Below, in pieces: positions 41,851 to 53,894 of a DNA stretch of 64,000 nucleotides (position 1 is its first letter; every line of letters starts with the position of its first letter). The stretch spans positions 895-64,894 of the forward strand of contig DF240820.1 of NCBI GenBank assembly GCA_000507305.1, in the 5' to 3' direction. A model generated the notes under the pieces. That model was not told where the DNA came from. It saw nothing but the letters and a program-made list of their open reading frames with translations, and did not search any database. The translations under genes were made by a program, and so were the position numbers. This DNA comes from Breviolum minutum Mf 1.05b.01 (Eukaryota > Sar > Dinophyceae > Suessiales > Symbiodiniaceae).

Positions 41851-41983
41851 ACAAGGTGGGCCCCTATCAGTTATAAATAGGGTTATAACCCCTATAAATG
41901 GCCTTGTAACTGGGTAACTGGGGTTATAACCATACTTATAGGAGTTACAACCCAAGTTATAACTGCTAGGGGCCCACCTTGTA
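41851..41983. mobile_element. F7 foldback element (near-intact)
   Basis: TACAAGGTGGGCCCCTA and TAGGGGCCCACCTTGTA are perfect inverted ends. Confidence 0.8.
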
Positions 41984-42129
41984 GTGGTGAATCGATTTCT
42001 GTGTTTGAAACAAACTGGTGAGCCAGGTCCATTGATGGTGATGCTGGGGTCACTTGGTGAAACCAGTGGAACCGAAGAATCGATTTTTAAAGGGTGGAGG
42101 TGGGTTGAGGTTTGTGGGGATGGGATTGA

Positions 42130-42169
<40 letters not shown>

Positions 42170-42170
42170 G
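42130..42170. repeat. (GAT)n microsatellite
   Basis: A pure run of about 13 GAT units inside a longer GAT-rich tract to about 42300. Confidence 0.9.
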
Positions 42171-42553
42171 TGGCTGTGGTAGCGGTGGTGACCATGGCGA
42201 TGATGATCATTGTTCTGATTATGAAGATGGTCATGATGATGAGGATGATTTTTTTTTTTACACTGAGTATTATGACTATGAAGATGATTTTTGAGGTTTT
42301 GACTGGAAACACACCAAACACACTCCTTTTGGGATTCTTCAAAAATGACAAAACAAAATTTCAAAAAAAAGACTCTCAAAAAACTCTCAAAACTGATGCT
42401 CCACAGGACACAGCCCATCAGCCCCAAAAATACGTGCTTGCTGCATATAGGTCACACCGGAACTCAGGTTTACGGTTATATAGGTCACACGGTTCAACCG
42501 GCTTCTTTGGTTGAAGCACCAAACATCTTCAGAGAGCAAAACATGTCCATTCT

Positions 42554-42650
42554 CTGGGTGGTGGTTTCAAATATTTTTATTTTTGCCCCTATTTGGGGAA
42601 ATGATCCAATTTGACTAATATTTTTCAAATGGGTTGCAACCACCAACTAG
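42554..42650. mobile_element. F1 foldback element
   Basis: CTGGGTGGTGGTTTCAAA to TTGCAACCACCAACTAG. Confidence 0.8.
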
Positions 42651-42870
42651 TTTTGTTTTTTTTTAGGATGATTTTTTTTTACGGATTCGATACCATGGGA
42701 TGCATCACCATTCAACCACCATTTAAGGGAACATATGTTTTTGAAGTTTTTCCATCCGCATCCAACTTAACGCAAATCTAAGCCGCTTAGGTGGTATCAT
42801 GAACTCTGGATACCACCCACAATATACAGCATTTACAACACATTGGCTATTTCAGTCAATCCAAGTAATA

Positions 42871-43047
42871 CTTGGTGGTCCTTGGATGATCATCCCATCA
42901 CTTGTATTGTGTTTTTTCGTTGCCATGGTTAGGTTTCGTCCCCTAACTGAACCAACGTTCCCCTTCCTTACATGGCCTTTTCATGACATGTAAAATGGGG
43001 GGCCCATCCTAACCACTGGATCAAGTCCTGGGAGCCCATCCTCCAAG
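42871..43047. mobile_element. F4 foldback element
   Basis: CTTGGATGATCATCCCATCA at the left and CTGGGAGCCCATCCTCCAAG at the right. Confidence 0.6.
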
Positions 43048-43798
43048 TAGAGTCGTTCCGATTCGTCAAAGCACCACCCCGAGGAATCCGGAATGGATGG
43101 CGTGTATCCAGGCTTTAAGCCTCAGTAGAAAACCTTTCATTGCTTGGGAGCTTAGCTAACTGGGAGAGTCCTTCCGGCAAATTTTTTCGCAGGTTTTTTT
43201 TGGCACCGGAAAATTTATTTTGGGATTTTTGGGAGTCCTTCCAGAAGAAACATAACTTGGTGCTCACCCATATGGATCATCCCAAAGACTAGCCACTTTG
43301 TTTTGCTCGACTGGACTTCCAGGGGATGAATTGCAAATCCTAAAAGATGATGAACTCAGAGAAAAAGGACATGTATTTTCCTTTTTTTAATGATGGGGAT
43401 TTGGGGCAATCCGTCATAGTTTTTGTTTAATTGTACATAGATGATTAGCTGGGTTTATTGAATGACAAGAGTGATCATTTAGTCCCCAAACAAGTTGCTC
43501 AATTATGCCAACTTTTGTTGGTGATACCTAGAAATGCGCAGTCTTGGATGATCATTTGGACAACTGAAGCCCCGTGGGTCTCAAACCTCGTAGTTCCGAA
43601 ACCTGTAGCTTGTTTACAAACAAACATCAAATGAGCAATGAAAAAAACCTGGTTGTTTAAGGTATATACGGGATTATACTACCCAGTTATGTGGGATTAT
43701 AATGAAGCGTTACATAGGATCCTATTAAACTACCAGGATTCAATGGAAAGTATCCGTGGGTCTTTTTCGGAAATGACCATAAGAAATCACCATTTTGG

Positions 43799-43939
43799 TA
43801 CAAGGTGGGGCCCCCTACGATCCTTATAAATGGAGTTATAACCTTTATATAAATGGGTAACTGGGATTATGTCACCCCTATCAGTGGAGTTAATGCCACC
43901 CCATTCTATAAGAATCGTTTTTAGGGGGACCCACCTTGA
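43799..43939. mobile_element. F7 foldback element
   Basis: TACAAGGTGGGGCCCCC at the left and GGGGGACCCACCTTG at the right. Confidence 0.65.
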
Positions 43940-44078
43940 TCCGGAATTTTGGGATCGGTCACTTCCCACTGCCAACGACTCAGAGCCGGGTCCGGAGGTC
44001 TCCTTGGAACTTCGTAAAAGGTGTAAGTCGCTGGGTTATACGCATATATATATACACCCAGTAATACACAAAACAAAG

Positions 44079-44176
44079 GATCCATTCCATGTATATGGTA
44101 TATTTATCCTACATTTTACCAATCATTCACAAGAAGATCAACCAAATGTAGGTGAATATATACCATACATGGATTC
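44079..44176. mobile_element. F5 foldback element
   Basis: GGATCCATTCCATGTATATG at the left, with ATGTAGGTGAATATATACC and ATACATGGAT at the right. Confidence 0.7.
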
Positions 44177-44852
44177 TTAAAAAAAAAACGTATCAATCAA
44201 TTATATCCACATTATGGATATCAATTTGGACTTATTAAATGTCACTTTTATTGCCCACCCCGCATTGTTTCTTTAAGAAATTTCCCAATGTCCACCTTTT
44301 TGGCGTCGTGGAACATCGTTGAAGCAGAGGTGGATTCATCTGTGGATAGCGGAGGCGTTGGTTGTCACTTTGTTTTGCAGAGCCAGACGTCTGGGAGCCA
44401 AAAAAACGTTTATCAACGAATCCTTTCACGCTCACGCGCGGCAACGCCACGCACAAAAAGGGGTAAATAAAGGGGTGAGATATCTTGGAGGGATGGATTT
44501 TTCCCAGGATGGACTTGGATAGCGTGGTTTTAATAACGATGGCTAATAAATAAGTCCCCTAAGGATCGGGTTGTGGGATGTTGCCTTTTTATGGCTTATA
44601 CATCGGGGTAAAAAAAAGCACTTACTGTAACTCGGGTGTTCCTCGAAGTAGGGGTCCACCCAACCATTTCCATTCGGTTTTTTATTAACCCTGGACCTAT
44701 GTGCAGCTAAGAAAACCAACTCATCTGACCACGGTGACATGCCGAAGATACGAAGAGTCGCGAGAGATTCTGGGCACCCAGCGGGGGAGGTTTGAGTCAA
44801 GCCGCTGTGGGGAAGGGTTTTTGAAAACCCCATTTCTTTGGCCCATGATATC

Positions 44853-44957
44853 TACACTCCCTGAAACTAACATAGCCTCTACAAATGGATGGTTGGAATA
44901 CAATTTTCCTATTGGGGAGCCCTATTTTCGGGGGCTATGTTAGTTTCAGGGAGGGTA
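44853..44957. mobile_element. F2 foldback element (near-intact)
   Basis: TACACTCCCTGAAACTAACA and TGTTAGTTTCAGGGAGGGTA. Its last bases are the first bases of the adjoining F1 copy. Confidence 0.8.
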
Positions 44958-45067
44958 GGTGGCAACTCAAAAATATTTGTTATTTTCCCCCCTTCTTCAT
45001 GCGGAAGATGAACCCATTCTGACTTCCGCATATTTTTCAAATGGGTTGGGAAAAAACCACCAACTAG
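44955..45067. mobile_element. F1 foldback element abutting F2
   Basis: Starts TAGGTGGCAACTCAAA directly at the F2 right end and closes at ACCACCAACTAG. Confidence 0.7.
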
Positions 45068-45687
45068 TAATGTGGATTCTTGTCATTGAAGCCTGGGATG
45101 ACCACTCGCCAAAAAACTGTGACTTTTGACCCCAATGATTTTTTTTTGTTTTTTGGAAACTACTCTTCAGGTCTGAAGAAATCCAAGCAGCTGTGGCGCA
45201 ATGCGGCACCTGGTGGTGACTTGGGAGCATCTAACGGAGCATCTAACCGGGTTTCTCTCGCAAACCAATAGCAGGGTTTTTTGAGCCTGGTGTATATAAT
45301 AAATTGATGCAGATCAGTCAACCTTCTCCAACAAGAAACATAGGGCTTCCATTTTTCAAGCTTCCATGACACCTTCGGGGGTTAAACAAATTCTTGCCAT
45401 CCCCCGACCCTTTCGCCCATACCTTATTCTTTGTTTCTTTTGTTGGGGATGAATGACACACATCCAACATCCAGAAAAAAATGGTCCATCCCCCAACCCA
45501 TTTTCGGATTTTTACTGGCCCCCCCAACATCCAAATTGACACGTTTGGTCGAACCCTTCAATTTTGCCTTGAAAAGTCGGCAGCGAGTCAGCGAGGCAGA
45601 ATGGTTGTCCATGACGACAGGCGCACAACATCCGATCCCAAAAGCTCCCTACTGGAGAGAACTGGGTGTTTCTAACAGGTTTCTTGA

Positions 45688-45792
45688 TACCCTCCAGTAA
45701 TCTAACATAGCAATGGAAAATCTCCATTTTCAATAGGAAATGCATCTTCAAAGGGTCCATTTTCCATTGCTATGTTAGATTACCGGAGGGTA
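45688..45792. mobile_element. F2-like foldback element
   Basis: Near-perfect arms TACCCTCCAGTAATCTAACA and TGTTAGATTACCGGAGGGTA, with inner ATAGCAATGGAAAAT and its complement. Confidence 0.75.
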
Positions 45793-46637
45793 GAAATTGA
45801 TTGATCGAATTCCCGGTTTCGTGTCCCGGATGCTCCAGAATATAAACCTATAGTACATGAAGGGCTCAAATTTATGGTTTAAATGTAGGTAAATATTCGG
45901 AATACATGGAGCATCTGAGTGTTGGCTTAAAATGATGATTGGTGAAGTTGTTGATTGCTGGTTGTTCTGAACCTTTCTTTTTGAAAAAATATAGCGATTT
46001 CTCACCACTCAGGCTAGTCAACTTAGTCAATGATGCTATTCCAAATGAGCAATGCAAAGAACACTGGTTGTTGAGGGTATATAGGGGATTATACTACCCA
46101 GCTATATAACGATTATAATAAACCATATAAGCCATTATAAGGGTCCCTCTTAACCAACCAGTATAATGGAAAGTACCAGTTTGTTTTTTTTTCGTGGCTC
46201 AAACGTTTTTCCAAAGTTTAAGGAGGACATAGAATGGCCAAACCCTGTTCTCAGCTGCGCATAGACATGGTTATAGGGTTACCCAACCATTTCCCATATG
46301 AAAGGTTGTACCCCTATGACCCTGTCTATGTGCAGCTAAGCGTTTAAGTGGATGGAAATTATGTTAGGACAAGTGATGTTTTTTTTCGTTGTCTTTGTTT
46401 CGCCGATGCAAAAGAGTTGGTTCATCCCCAGGTGCAGGAGTTAGGAACCACAAAAAGGCCATGTAAGGAAGGGGAACTTTGCCCTAATGGGACGAAAACT
46501 AACCATAGTTATTAATCACTTACAAGTGCTGGGATGATCCCCCCCCAAGTGGTGGTGACCGTTACTGACTCTTGAAAGATTCCAAGTTGAAGTGCGTTTT
46601 TATTGCTTTTGGCAACATCTCATGAAAGATTTTGCGC

Positions 46638-46741
46638 TACTGTTGATGGAAGAAATCCTGCACCACTTGTGATGTATGAACCCTATAAATAATGGGCTAT
46701 TTATCATATCAACTGGTGCAGGATTTCTTCCATCAAGAGTA
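46638..46741. mobile_element. F6 foldback element
   Basis: TACTGTTGATGGAAGAAATC and GATTTCTTCCATCAAGAGTA. Confidence 0.75.
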
Positions 46742-47670
46742 TTAAACAGTTTGGTTTCTTTGGTGCAATGTTGGTACTTATATAGTTGTGTCAAATGCCA
46801 CCATGTCACAGGTCATGGGCCTTTTTGCTTTTGGCTGAGGGGTGCCACTCCAAACATAATGATGAATGAACGATGTTTCTTACATAGTCGACATCATATT
46901 CGACTGTGTTTCGACTTTATGGGAGTCCCAAAACAGACCTGCCACTACTAGGCTCCCATTTTGTGGCTCCCTTTGTTTCCCTCATTGTGACCTATTCTCC
47001 GACCCTTGCAGGGGCCTTAAGTCTATGACACACCAGTGACGCGAAAACGCGTAAAAGCGCTGTGTTTATTGCAACGGAAGAAGCCATGGCCAAAAAATCG
47101 TTGGTGAAAGCGAGCGAATTAGTGGAGCATGTGATTTTTGTGTAGTCTACACACACACACATATATATATATATATTTATATATATATATACCTGAATCC
47201 AACCAGTCGGGTGTGAAATTTCTGCCCCTTAGTCTTAACCACCCAAAAAAGGCCTGGGGACGGAAGTGAAAAACCCTTGGAGGGTCCTGGTATTATAATA
47301 TATATATATACATAATTACATATAAATATCTATGTCTAGATGAGAGATGATTCAAATCCAGTTGGTGAATCGACAATCTCTACATATAGTTAAATTACCA
47401 TAACATTTACAATTGGATCAGATTTTGATTGTTCTTGTCCCGCATTTTGGTTGTGTCGCGAAAAAACTGTTTGGAGGAAACACAATAGCTGACCTACACC
47501 AGGAACTATTTGATTGCATATATTTTGATTATATTGGTATCTGGAGTTATAACCCTACTTATAACTGGTATGGGCCCACTTTGTACAGTAATAACTCTTT
47601 GATTATTGGTTTAGATTTGTTATATATGTATTACATTTGGGTGATAAAATCGGATGGCAATTTCCCTTAT

Positions 47671-47813
47671 GGATGATTCTGGTTCTTGTAAAGGGTGGGA
47701 AGGACTATACAACCCCCTAGAAGGCAATATATATCGGTATATAAGTGGGATATACTGCCAATTGGGTGATTATATACCAGCGACCCCACCCTTCACAAGA
47801 ACCAGAATAATCC
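47671..47813. mobile_element. Foldback element with about 28-bp arms
   Basis: GGATGATTCTGGTTCTTGTA and its complement near 47813, followed inward by AAGGGTGGG/CCCACCCTT. Confidence 0.75.
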
Positions 47814-47822
47814 TATGACTTT

Positions 47823-47937
47823 CTGGGTGGTGGCAACTCAAATATGTTTTTTCATTTTCACCCCGAACCTTGGGGGAGATGAACCCATTTTGACGAGCAT
47901 TTTTTTTCAAAGGGGTTGGGACAAAACCACCAACTAG
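47823..47937. mobile_element. F1 foldback element
   Basis: CTGGGTGGTGGCAACTCAAA to AAAACCACCAACTAG. Confidence 0.8.
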
Positions 47938-47975
47938 CTAAAATTGGACCTTAAAAATGATATGGGTGAACTATA

Positions 47976-48091
47976 TTCCAAGAAATCTCCAACAGGACCC
48001 ACTGAACGGACCCCTAAACCTGAGTATCTAATAGCTCGATCGCAACTTACAAAGGTAGGTCCGTTGGTAAGGTTCCATTTAATTTTTGATA
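47976..48091. repeat. Two-copy dispersed repeat, copy 2
   Basis: Partner of 15293-15411, directly followed here by an F5 palindrome. Confidence 0.75.
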
Positions 48092-48101
48092 GATACCCAT
48101 A

Positions 48102-48179
48102 GGATCCATGTATGGTATATTTACCTACATTTACCATAAATATCAACCAAATGTAGGTAAATATACCATACATGGATCC
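48102..48179. mobile_element. F5 foldback element (near-perfect palindrome)
   Basis: GGATCCATGTATGGTATATT and its exact complement, continuing as TACCTACATTT and AAATGTAGGTA. Only about 18 bp in the centre is unpaired. Confidence 0.85.
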
Positions 48180-48445
48180 TATTGGATATATACTACCTAT
48201 ACAAGAAATCGAAAAAGACCACTTCCAAGAAATTCAAAAAAACGCTTCCAAGACATCACCGTGGTAAAACTTCCAAGACATCACCGCCTTTAACGTTGAA
48301 CTTCCAAACAGCTCGTCGAGTCGACTGACTGGATCCAACGTGGAATTTTTTGTTCATCAATTTCCAAAGCTAAAGTCCTAAAAATCACTTGGGTGAAAGT
48401 TTTGTGTATGTTCATGTGGTTAAGATCCTTTCTATCATCACTATA

Positions 48446-48546
48446 TACCCTCCAGGGGATTAACATATCCCACCTCGGGAAGTTCGGAAAATCATCGACT
48501 CAAAATGGCATTTTTGGGGGATATGTTAGTTCCCGCCTGGAGGGTA
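48446..48546. mobile_element. F2b foldback element
   Basis: TACCCTCCAGGGGATTAAC to TTCCCGCCTGGAGGGTA. Confidence 0.7.
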
Positions 48547-48750
48547 AAACATTATAAACACTTAAATTAAGTCACCATTTTGAAAACAAGTCCTCACAGG
48601 ACTCATGTAGGAAAATATGTTCATAGAAGGGGCATATGGCATATGGCGAAGCAATGTCCTATGAAAGGGGAGATCCTTTCGCAACAAAAATCATGTTGTG
48701 CTCAATGGGTAAGCCGATTCGAAAGATCCCTATCAACCAACAAGCATCCC

Positions 48751-48890
48751 TACTGTTGATGGCAACCAGAAATCCGGCGAGAAAACCACCTTTTGGATGA
48801 AAAAAAAGCACCTATTTGTAGATACATAGTGGGATGTCAACTACCAACCTCAACTGGTGTTTCCGCCGGATTTCTGAACCATCAACAGTA
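48751..48890. mobile_element. F6 foldback element
   Basis: TACTGTTGATGGCAACCAGA and TTTCTGAACCATCAACAGTA, with an inner AAATCCGGCG/CGCCGGATTT pair. Confidence 0.75.
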
Positions 48891-49299
48891 TCAACCAACA
48901 ACAAAAAAAACATCAAGGAATTTCAATGCTGTTCATCTGAAGCAAGAGATTCTTTCAAACTTTCAAACTTGTTTTTGACACTCACATTTGGCCATACAAA
49001 AAAAAAGTGCTGATTTGCACTTTAAACGCCCCAAGTGTTTCAACAAGCATCTTGTGGTCAATGGGGGCACTTTTTGCCTGCAAGTGATTGTGATGGCGAT
49101 GAATGGAGCTTGGAATCATGTAGTAGGTACCATACCAAACTTACGGAACTTACGCTACTTACTTGAAGCAAAAGTGAATGTCCGGTCGGCATCACTGAGG
49201 ATTGCAATCAGTTTTTCAGATGTGTTTAGGAAGCCGGTAGCTACCAACGTTTGTATGTAGGACAAAATGGATAAAAATGGAACATCCTAGGTTTCCAAC

Positions 49300-49408
49300 T
49301 GGGTGTTTCCAAAAATAGTGGTACCCCCAAATCATCCCATTTTGATAGGGTTTTCCATTATAAACCATCCATTTTTGGGGTACCCCTATTTTTGTAAACA
49401 CTCAAATA
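49300..49408. mobile_element. F3 foldback element
   Basis: TGGGTGTTTCCAAAAATAG at the left; the right end TTTTTGTAAACACTCA is slightly altered. Confidence 0.7.
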
Positions 49409-50954
49409 GCATTCCCCTGTTCAAGATCCATTGTTCATTCCTATATGCCGAGAGTACCGGAGGGTGCTGTCCTGCGAAAAAAGGCATTGAAGAATTTCTC
49501 TAAATGTTGTGGATCCATTGTTGGATGACAGATTGCATGGCGGTGCTTTTTTTCCTTTTTAGATCCTTTAAGACTCAGCCAAGCATGCTGACCTTTAAAC
49601 GTTGCGGGCTTACATATTTATTTATTGATTGATGTACTACTTACTTATTTATTTATTATTTCATTATTTATTTATCAATTTATTTAGTTATGCGAATACT
49701 TATCAGTACAACAAACAAGGTTTGAACTTTGATTTCATGGTCCCAAATGGCGGTCCTTAAGTATAGATGTTTCAGATATCCGATGGACCATACAGATTCA
49801 CCAGCTGAGGGCTGCAGATTTTATCGCACATCATTTTTTCCCTACGGCTCATAGATCTGAGGATTTCGTCCATCGACAGTATGGTAAATGAATTCCCAGA
49901 CGCCTCAAATGGCCAAACATCAAACAAATGCCCGGTAAATCCTTCAACAAAAACCTAGAGCTATGAATTTTCACAGAGGGATTGTATGTACATACTCTCT
50001 CTTCTATCTTTTTCACAAAGATATTGAATTTATACATGCTATTTTCATGGCTTAGCCCAGTATAACTTCAGTTCAGCTCGTTTCAGTCCGATGTCTCCAT
50101 TCGTCGGGTCCAAGAAGATGCCACGCCGCTGGGGATAGTCAGTTTGGACGTCCAAGCAGTAATTTGAAGTAGCTCCGAACTGGGGGTTGCCCTGGTTCTT
50201 AACCACTTACTAACTAGGATGATCCTTCAAGTACCAAATTGAGGAGCTTTTTTTGAAGCATCAACAGTACCATCGACAGTACCACCTATCTGGTGATGCA
50301 GGTACTTGGGGAAATGATCCAATTTGACCAATATTTTTTCAAAATGGGTTGGAACCACCACCATCAAGTAACCATGGGGTTCAAACACCATAAATCACCA
50401 TTTGGGACATATAGTTCCTATTTAAATCACCATTAAAATCAGCATTTTCGAACCTTTTTTTTACCCTCCTTAAGGGTGTTTCCCCTTAACATATCCCCTT
50501 AACATACCCAACAAACCAACGAAATTCCGTTCAGGTTTTTGTTGGGGCAGTTTTCGGGGTTCTTAGAAGTGACCGCAGTGACTTATGGGAAGACTCTTTG
50601 GATGTTTTTGACGAAAACCCAAGGGGAAAAAACAACATTATCCATGAACAGCAGGGCAAACTGGAAGATTCAGTTGTATATAAATATATATATATATATC
50701 ATATATAGCTACATAGATTCCCAAGCATTTTTTTTGGAAGAAAACAGCCAGATTGATTGTTTTGAGTGTTTCAAGAGTCCAAGTGATTTTTCCCAAGCAC
50801 AACTGGCATTGGTTTCAGTGGGATGTCTGGTCACACGACAAGCGACTCAAAGCAACTGGAAGCGGAAGTGATGGCGGAAGTGAAGCCTTAAAGCAACACA
50901 TACGTTTTTCAAGAACATGAGTTTCTTTTCTCTTGTCACGTGTTTTCACTGCTT

Positions 50955-50990
50955 GTTGTTGTTGTTGTTGTTGTGGTTGTTGTTGTGGTT

Positions 50991-51089
<99 letters not shown>

Positions 51090-51090
51090 A
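50955..51090. repeat. (TTG)n microsatellite with TGC and TGG variants
   Basis: About 45 trinucleotide units. It yields poly-Leu, poly-Cys, poly-Val and poly-Asn frames that are not genes. Confidence 0.9.
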
Positions 51091-51498
51091 TGGTGGTGCA
51101 ACGGTTCCAGCTTCACCCTCCCCCCAAAAGGCTGGCTATATTCAGTCACCACCAGCCAATCACGACCTCAAAGGTTTAACTTCTGCACCTGTCTGCTTAG
51201 GTGCTCCACATAAAAACTGGGGAAACCTTTGCTGGGGGTTGTTTAGCTATATAGATTTCTCTGAAATCCATTGAAAAAGATACACCAAAAACAAAAAACA
51301 AATGAAACAGCCGTTGCTGTGAATTTCCATCAACTTGAAACCCCTAAAACCACCTACAGTTGAGTTGCCTTAAAAAATGGTACACTAGGTTTTCCAGGTG
51401 TTTTTTTTTCTCCTGGAGGATTCGGAAAATCATGACCAGTCGGGGAGACGTTTTTCATCAGGTCCCAGCTAGACACTGGACCAGGGTCATAAACTTTC

Positions 51499-51599
51499 CT
51501 AGGTGGTGGTTTCAAACATTTTAATATGTTTGCTCCTATTTGGGGATGATTCCCATTTTGACGAGCATATTTTTCAAAGGGGTTGAAACCACCAACTAG
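51499..51599. mobile_element. F1 foldback element
   Basis: CTAGGTGGTGGTTTCAAA to TTGAAACCACCAACTAG, perfect inverted ends. Confidence 0.85.
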
Positions 51600-51710
51600 T
51601 TTCCTTTTGAGCAATTGTAGAAGTGTAGTCCTTCCTGATTTTCAGGTATACTAGTTGTTTATGTTGAGTTAAAATAATTTTGGCTCTTCTTTCGGTACAA
51701 CAAATTCAGT

Positions 51711-51804
51711 TACCCTCCCGGGAACTAGCATATCCCCAACCAAGGCACTTTTGAAGATGATTTTCCTTTTCCCGAGGTAGGATATGTTGGTTCCCTGGAG
51801 GGTA
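51711..51804. mobile_element. F2b foldback element
   Basis: TACCCTCCCGGGAACTAGC to TTGGTTCCCTGGAGGGTA. Confidence 0.7.
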
Positions 51805-52033
51805 TTCACACCTTTTGTTGGGTTCCTTTTGTTTGACAGAATTTGCAAAAGCTGAGACCGCACGGTGTTTTTTTTTCTTTCCGGGACGAAATTCAATAGT
51901 GTCAAGTTGCTCAAAAAAAACAACAACAAATTCAACATGTCACATACCATTTCAAACTGGATAGGATGTTCTCCCAACCACCAATTTTCCGGGCTTTCCA
52001 CTCGCTGTTAGTTTTAGAGAGTGTATCTTCCCA

Positions 52034-52150
52034 CCCTAAGAATCCTGAACCCTCCTATGGAAACACCAGACCATCCGTTCATGACACCTGTCTTGGGCCT
52101 CAAAACAGGTGGCAACTTGACACCTCATGACATCCCAAGGATTCTTAGGG
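52034..52150. mobile_element. Foldback element with CCCTAAGAATCC ends
   Basis: CCCTAAGAATCCTGA and CAAGGATTCTTAGGG form the inverted ends. Confidence 0.6.
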
Positions 52151-52863
52151 CAGAAGTTTCTCAATTCGCTGATGATGTGATTTTAAAGTGTTGCTGAAAA
52201 GGATGCATTTCCGCTCGCGTTTCGCTCCACTGTACCGAAAACGGTTGAGAAGTTGATGTGATCAAAATCCCTCCTCAAGTCTCACCGTGGTGAGTTTTTT
52301 CTCTTTGACAACAAAAACACTATTTGCGCAGGTGCCCAAAGCCAAAAAGAATTGCAGTTGAATTGGGGTTTTCAACGTTTTTGGATGAATTGTATTTTTT
52401 TGCCTAAAAAGTTGGGTGGATTGGTGGTTGAAATGGTAGGTGTCTTCTTCTGTACCTGGAGAAGAGGTTGGAACTTAGAGATTGCAGCCGTTCTTTTGGT
52501 GTGATTTCTGCATTTTCTGCCTATGTTCCCGAAAACATCCAAACACCTCCCTAGAATAGGATTGAGGATTCCAATCCCATCCCCAGAATAGGAATACAGG
52601 GAAAATCCATGAAAAATCCCTTTCTTTTATATATTTATATCTGGATCCTTACGGGTTCTTCCCTCAAAAACAAGTCATGGCAAGAGATTACATCACCCGA
52701 ACATTTGAGGTACCTGAAAAATGGAGGTACAAAAACCCGATGCAAGCTGTATGGATACTAGGGTGTCCATGGAAGTGATCGTAACTAGTTACAGTAGTAA
52801 GTTGGTTTAGTTCACCCATTTAGGGGACGAAAATAACCTACTTATATATGGGGTTATAACCCC

Positions 52864-53830
52864 AGGATGTACTCTTTAATCTGTCAATCCTCCAAATTTG
52901 AAACTTGTGGAGATGCAACATCCTCTAAGAAGTGCTGATTGAAGCATGTTGTGAGCAGCTTGTGCATAGTGGGTGTGGATGTTTGTGAAAGAACCGGAAT
53001 GTGAGATTGATTCTGATTTCTTGAACTGCCACATATTTGCTTGTCAGGATGTATTCTTTAATCTGTCAATCCTCCGAAGGTTATCGCATGACTTGTGGAG
53101 ATGCAACATCCTCTAAGAAGTGCTGATTTGAGCATGTTGTGAGCAGCTTGTGCATGGTGGGTGGGGATGCTTCTGAAAGAACGGGAATGTTAGATTGATT
53201 ATGATTTGTTGAACTGCCACATATTTGCTTGTCAGGATGTATTCTTTAATCTGTCAATCCTCCGAATGTTATCGCATGACTTGTGGAGATGCAACATCCT
53301 CTAAGAAGTGCTGATTTGAGCATGTTGTGAGCAGCTTGTGCATGGTGGGTGGGGATGCTTCTGAAAGAACGGGAATGTTAGATTGATTATGATTTGTTGA
53401 ACTGCCACATATTTGCTTGTCAGGATGTATTCTTCAATCTGTCAATCCTCCGAATTTGAAACTTGTGGAGATGCAACATCCTCTAAGAAGTGCTGATTCG
53501 AGCATGTTGTGAGCAGCTTGTGCATAGTTGTTGTGGATGTTTGTGAAAGAACGGGAATGCTAGAGTGCTTGAACTACTACATTTTTGCTTGTCAGGATGT
53601 ATTCTTTAATCTGTCAATCCTCCGAATATTATCGCATGACTTGTGGAGATGCAACATCCTCTAAGAAGTGCTGATTTGAACATGTTGTGAGCAGCTTGTG
53701 CATAGTGGGTGGGGATGTTTGTGAAAGAACAGGAATGTTACAGTAGATTGTTTGAACTGCTACATATTTGCTTGTTAGTTTGGGTTCTTTCATCTGTCAA
53801 GCCTCCGAATTGGAAACTTGTGTAGATGCA
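52864..53830. repeat. Tandem array, 172-188 bp unit, about 5.3 copies
   Basis: Units start with AGGATGTATTCTTTAATCTG at about 52864, 53047, 53234, 53422 and 53594, with a partial diverged unit from about 53776. Each contains GAGATGCAACATCCTCTAAG and GAGCAGCTTGTGCAT. GATGC and GCATC pairs within units suggest local folding. The middle units are almost identical, implying recent homogenisation. Confidence 0.9.
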
Positions 53831-53894
53831 CAGTTGGGAAAACATCCCGCTGCAAAATGCCAGACGAACAGAGGGGTGACAATTCAGAAAGGGT

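Larger units (their letters stand above)
36456..52863. other. Non-coding host DNA, foldback-rich
   Basis: No gene seen across about 16 kb. The part 36990-37480 is notably AT-rich. Besides listed elements there are (TA)n runs near 36480, 37630, 47155-47195 and 47300, a TTTA-rich tract at 49610-49690, and paired inverted repeats at 38125-38235 and 41655-41820. Open frames here are produced by repeats or chance. Confidence 0.6.

Noticed and set aside
41782..42514. Open frames of 125-189 codons on both strands
   Set aside because: They run through a (GAT)n tract and an F7 foldback element and show no independent coding signal.
50917..51274. Long open frames of poly-Leu, poly-Cys, poly-Val and poly-Asn
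   Set aside because: They are readings of the (TTG)n microsatellite in different frames, with no protein-like flanks.
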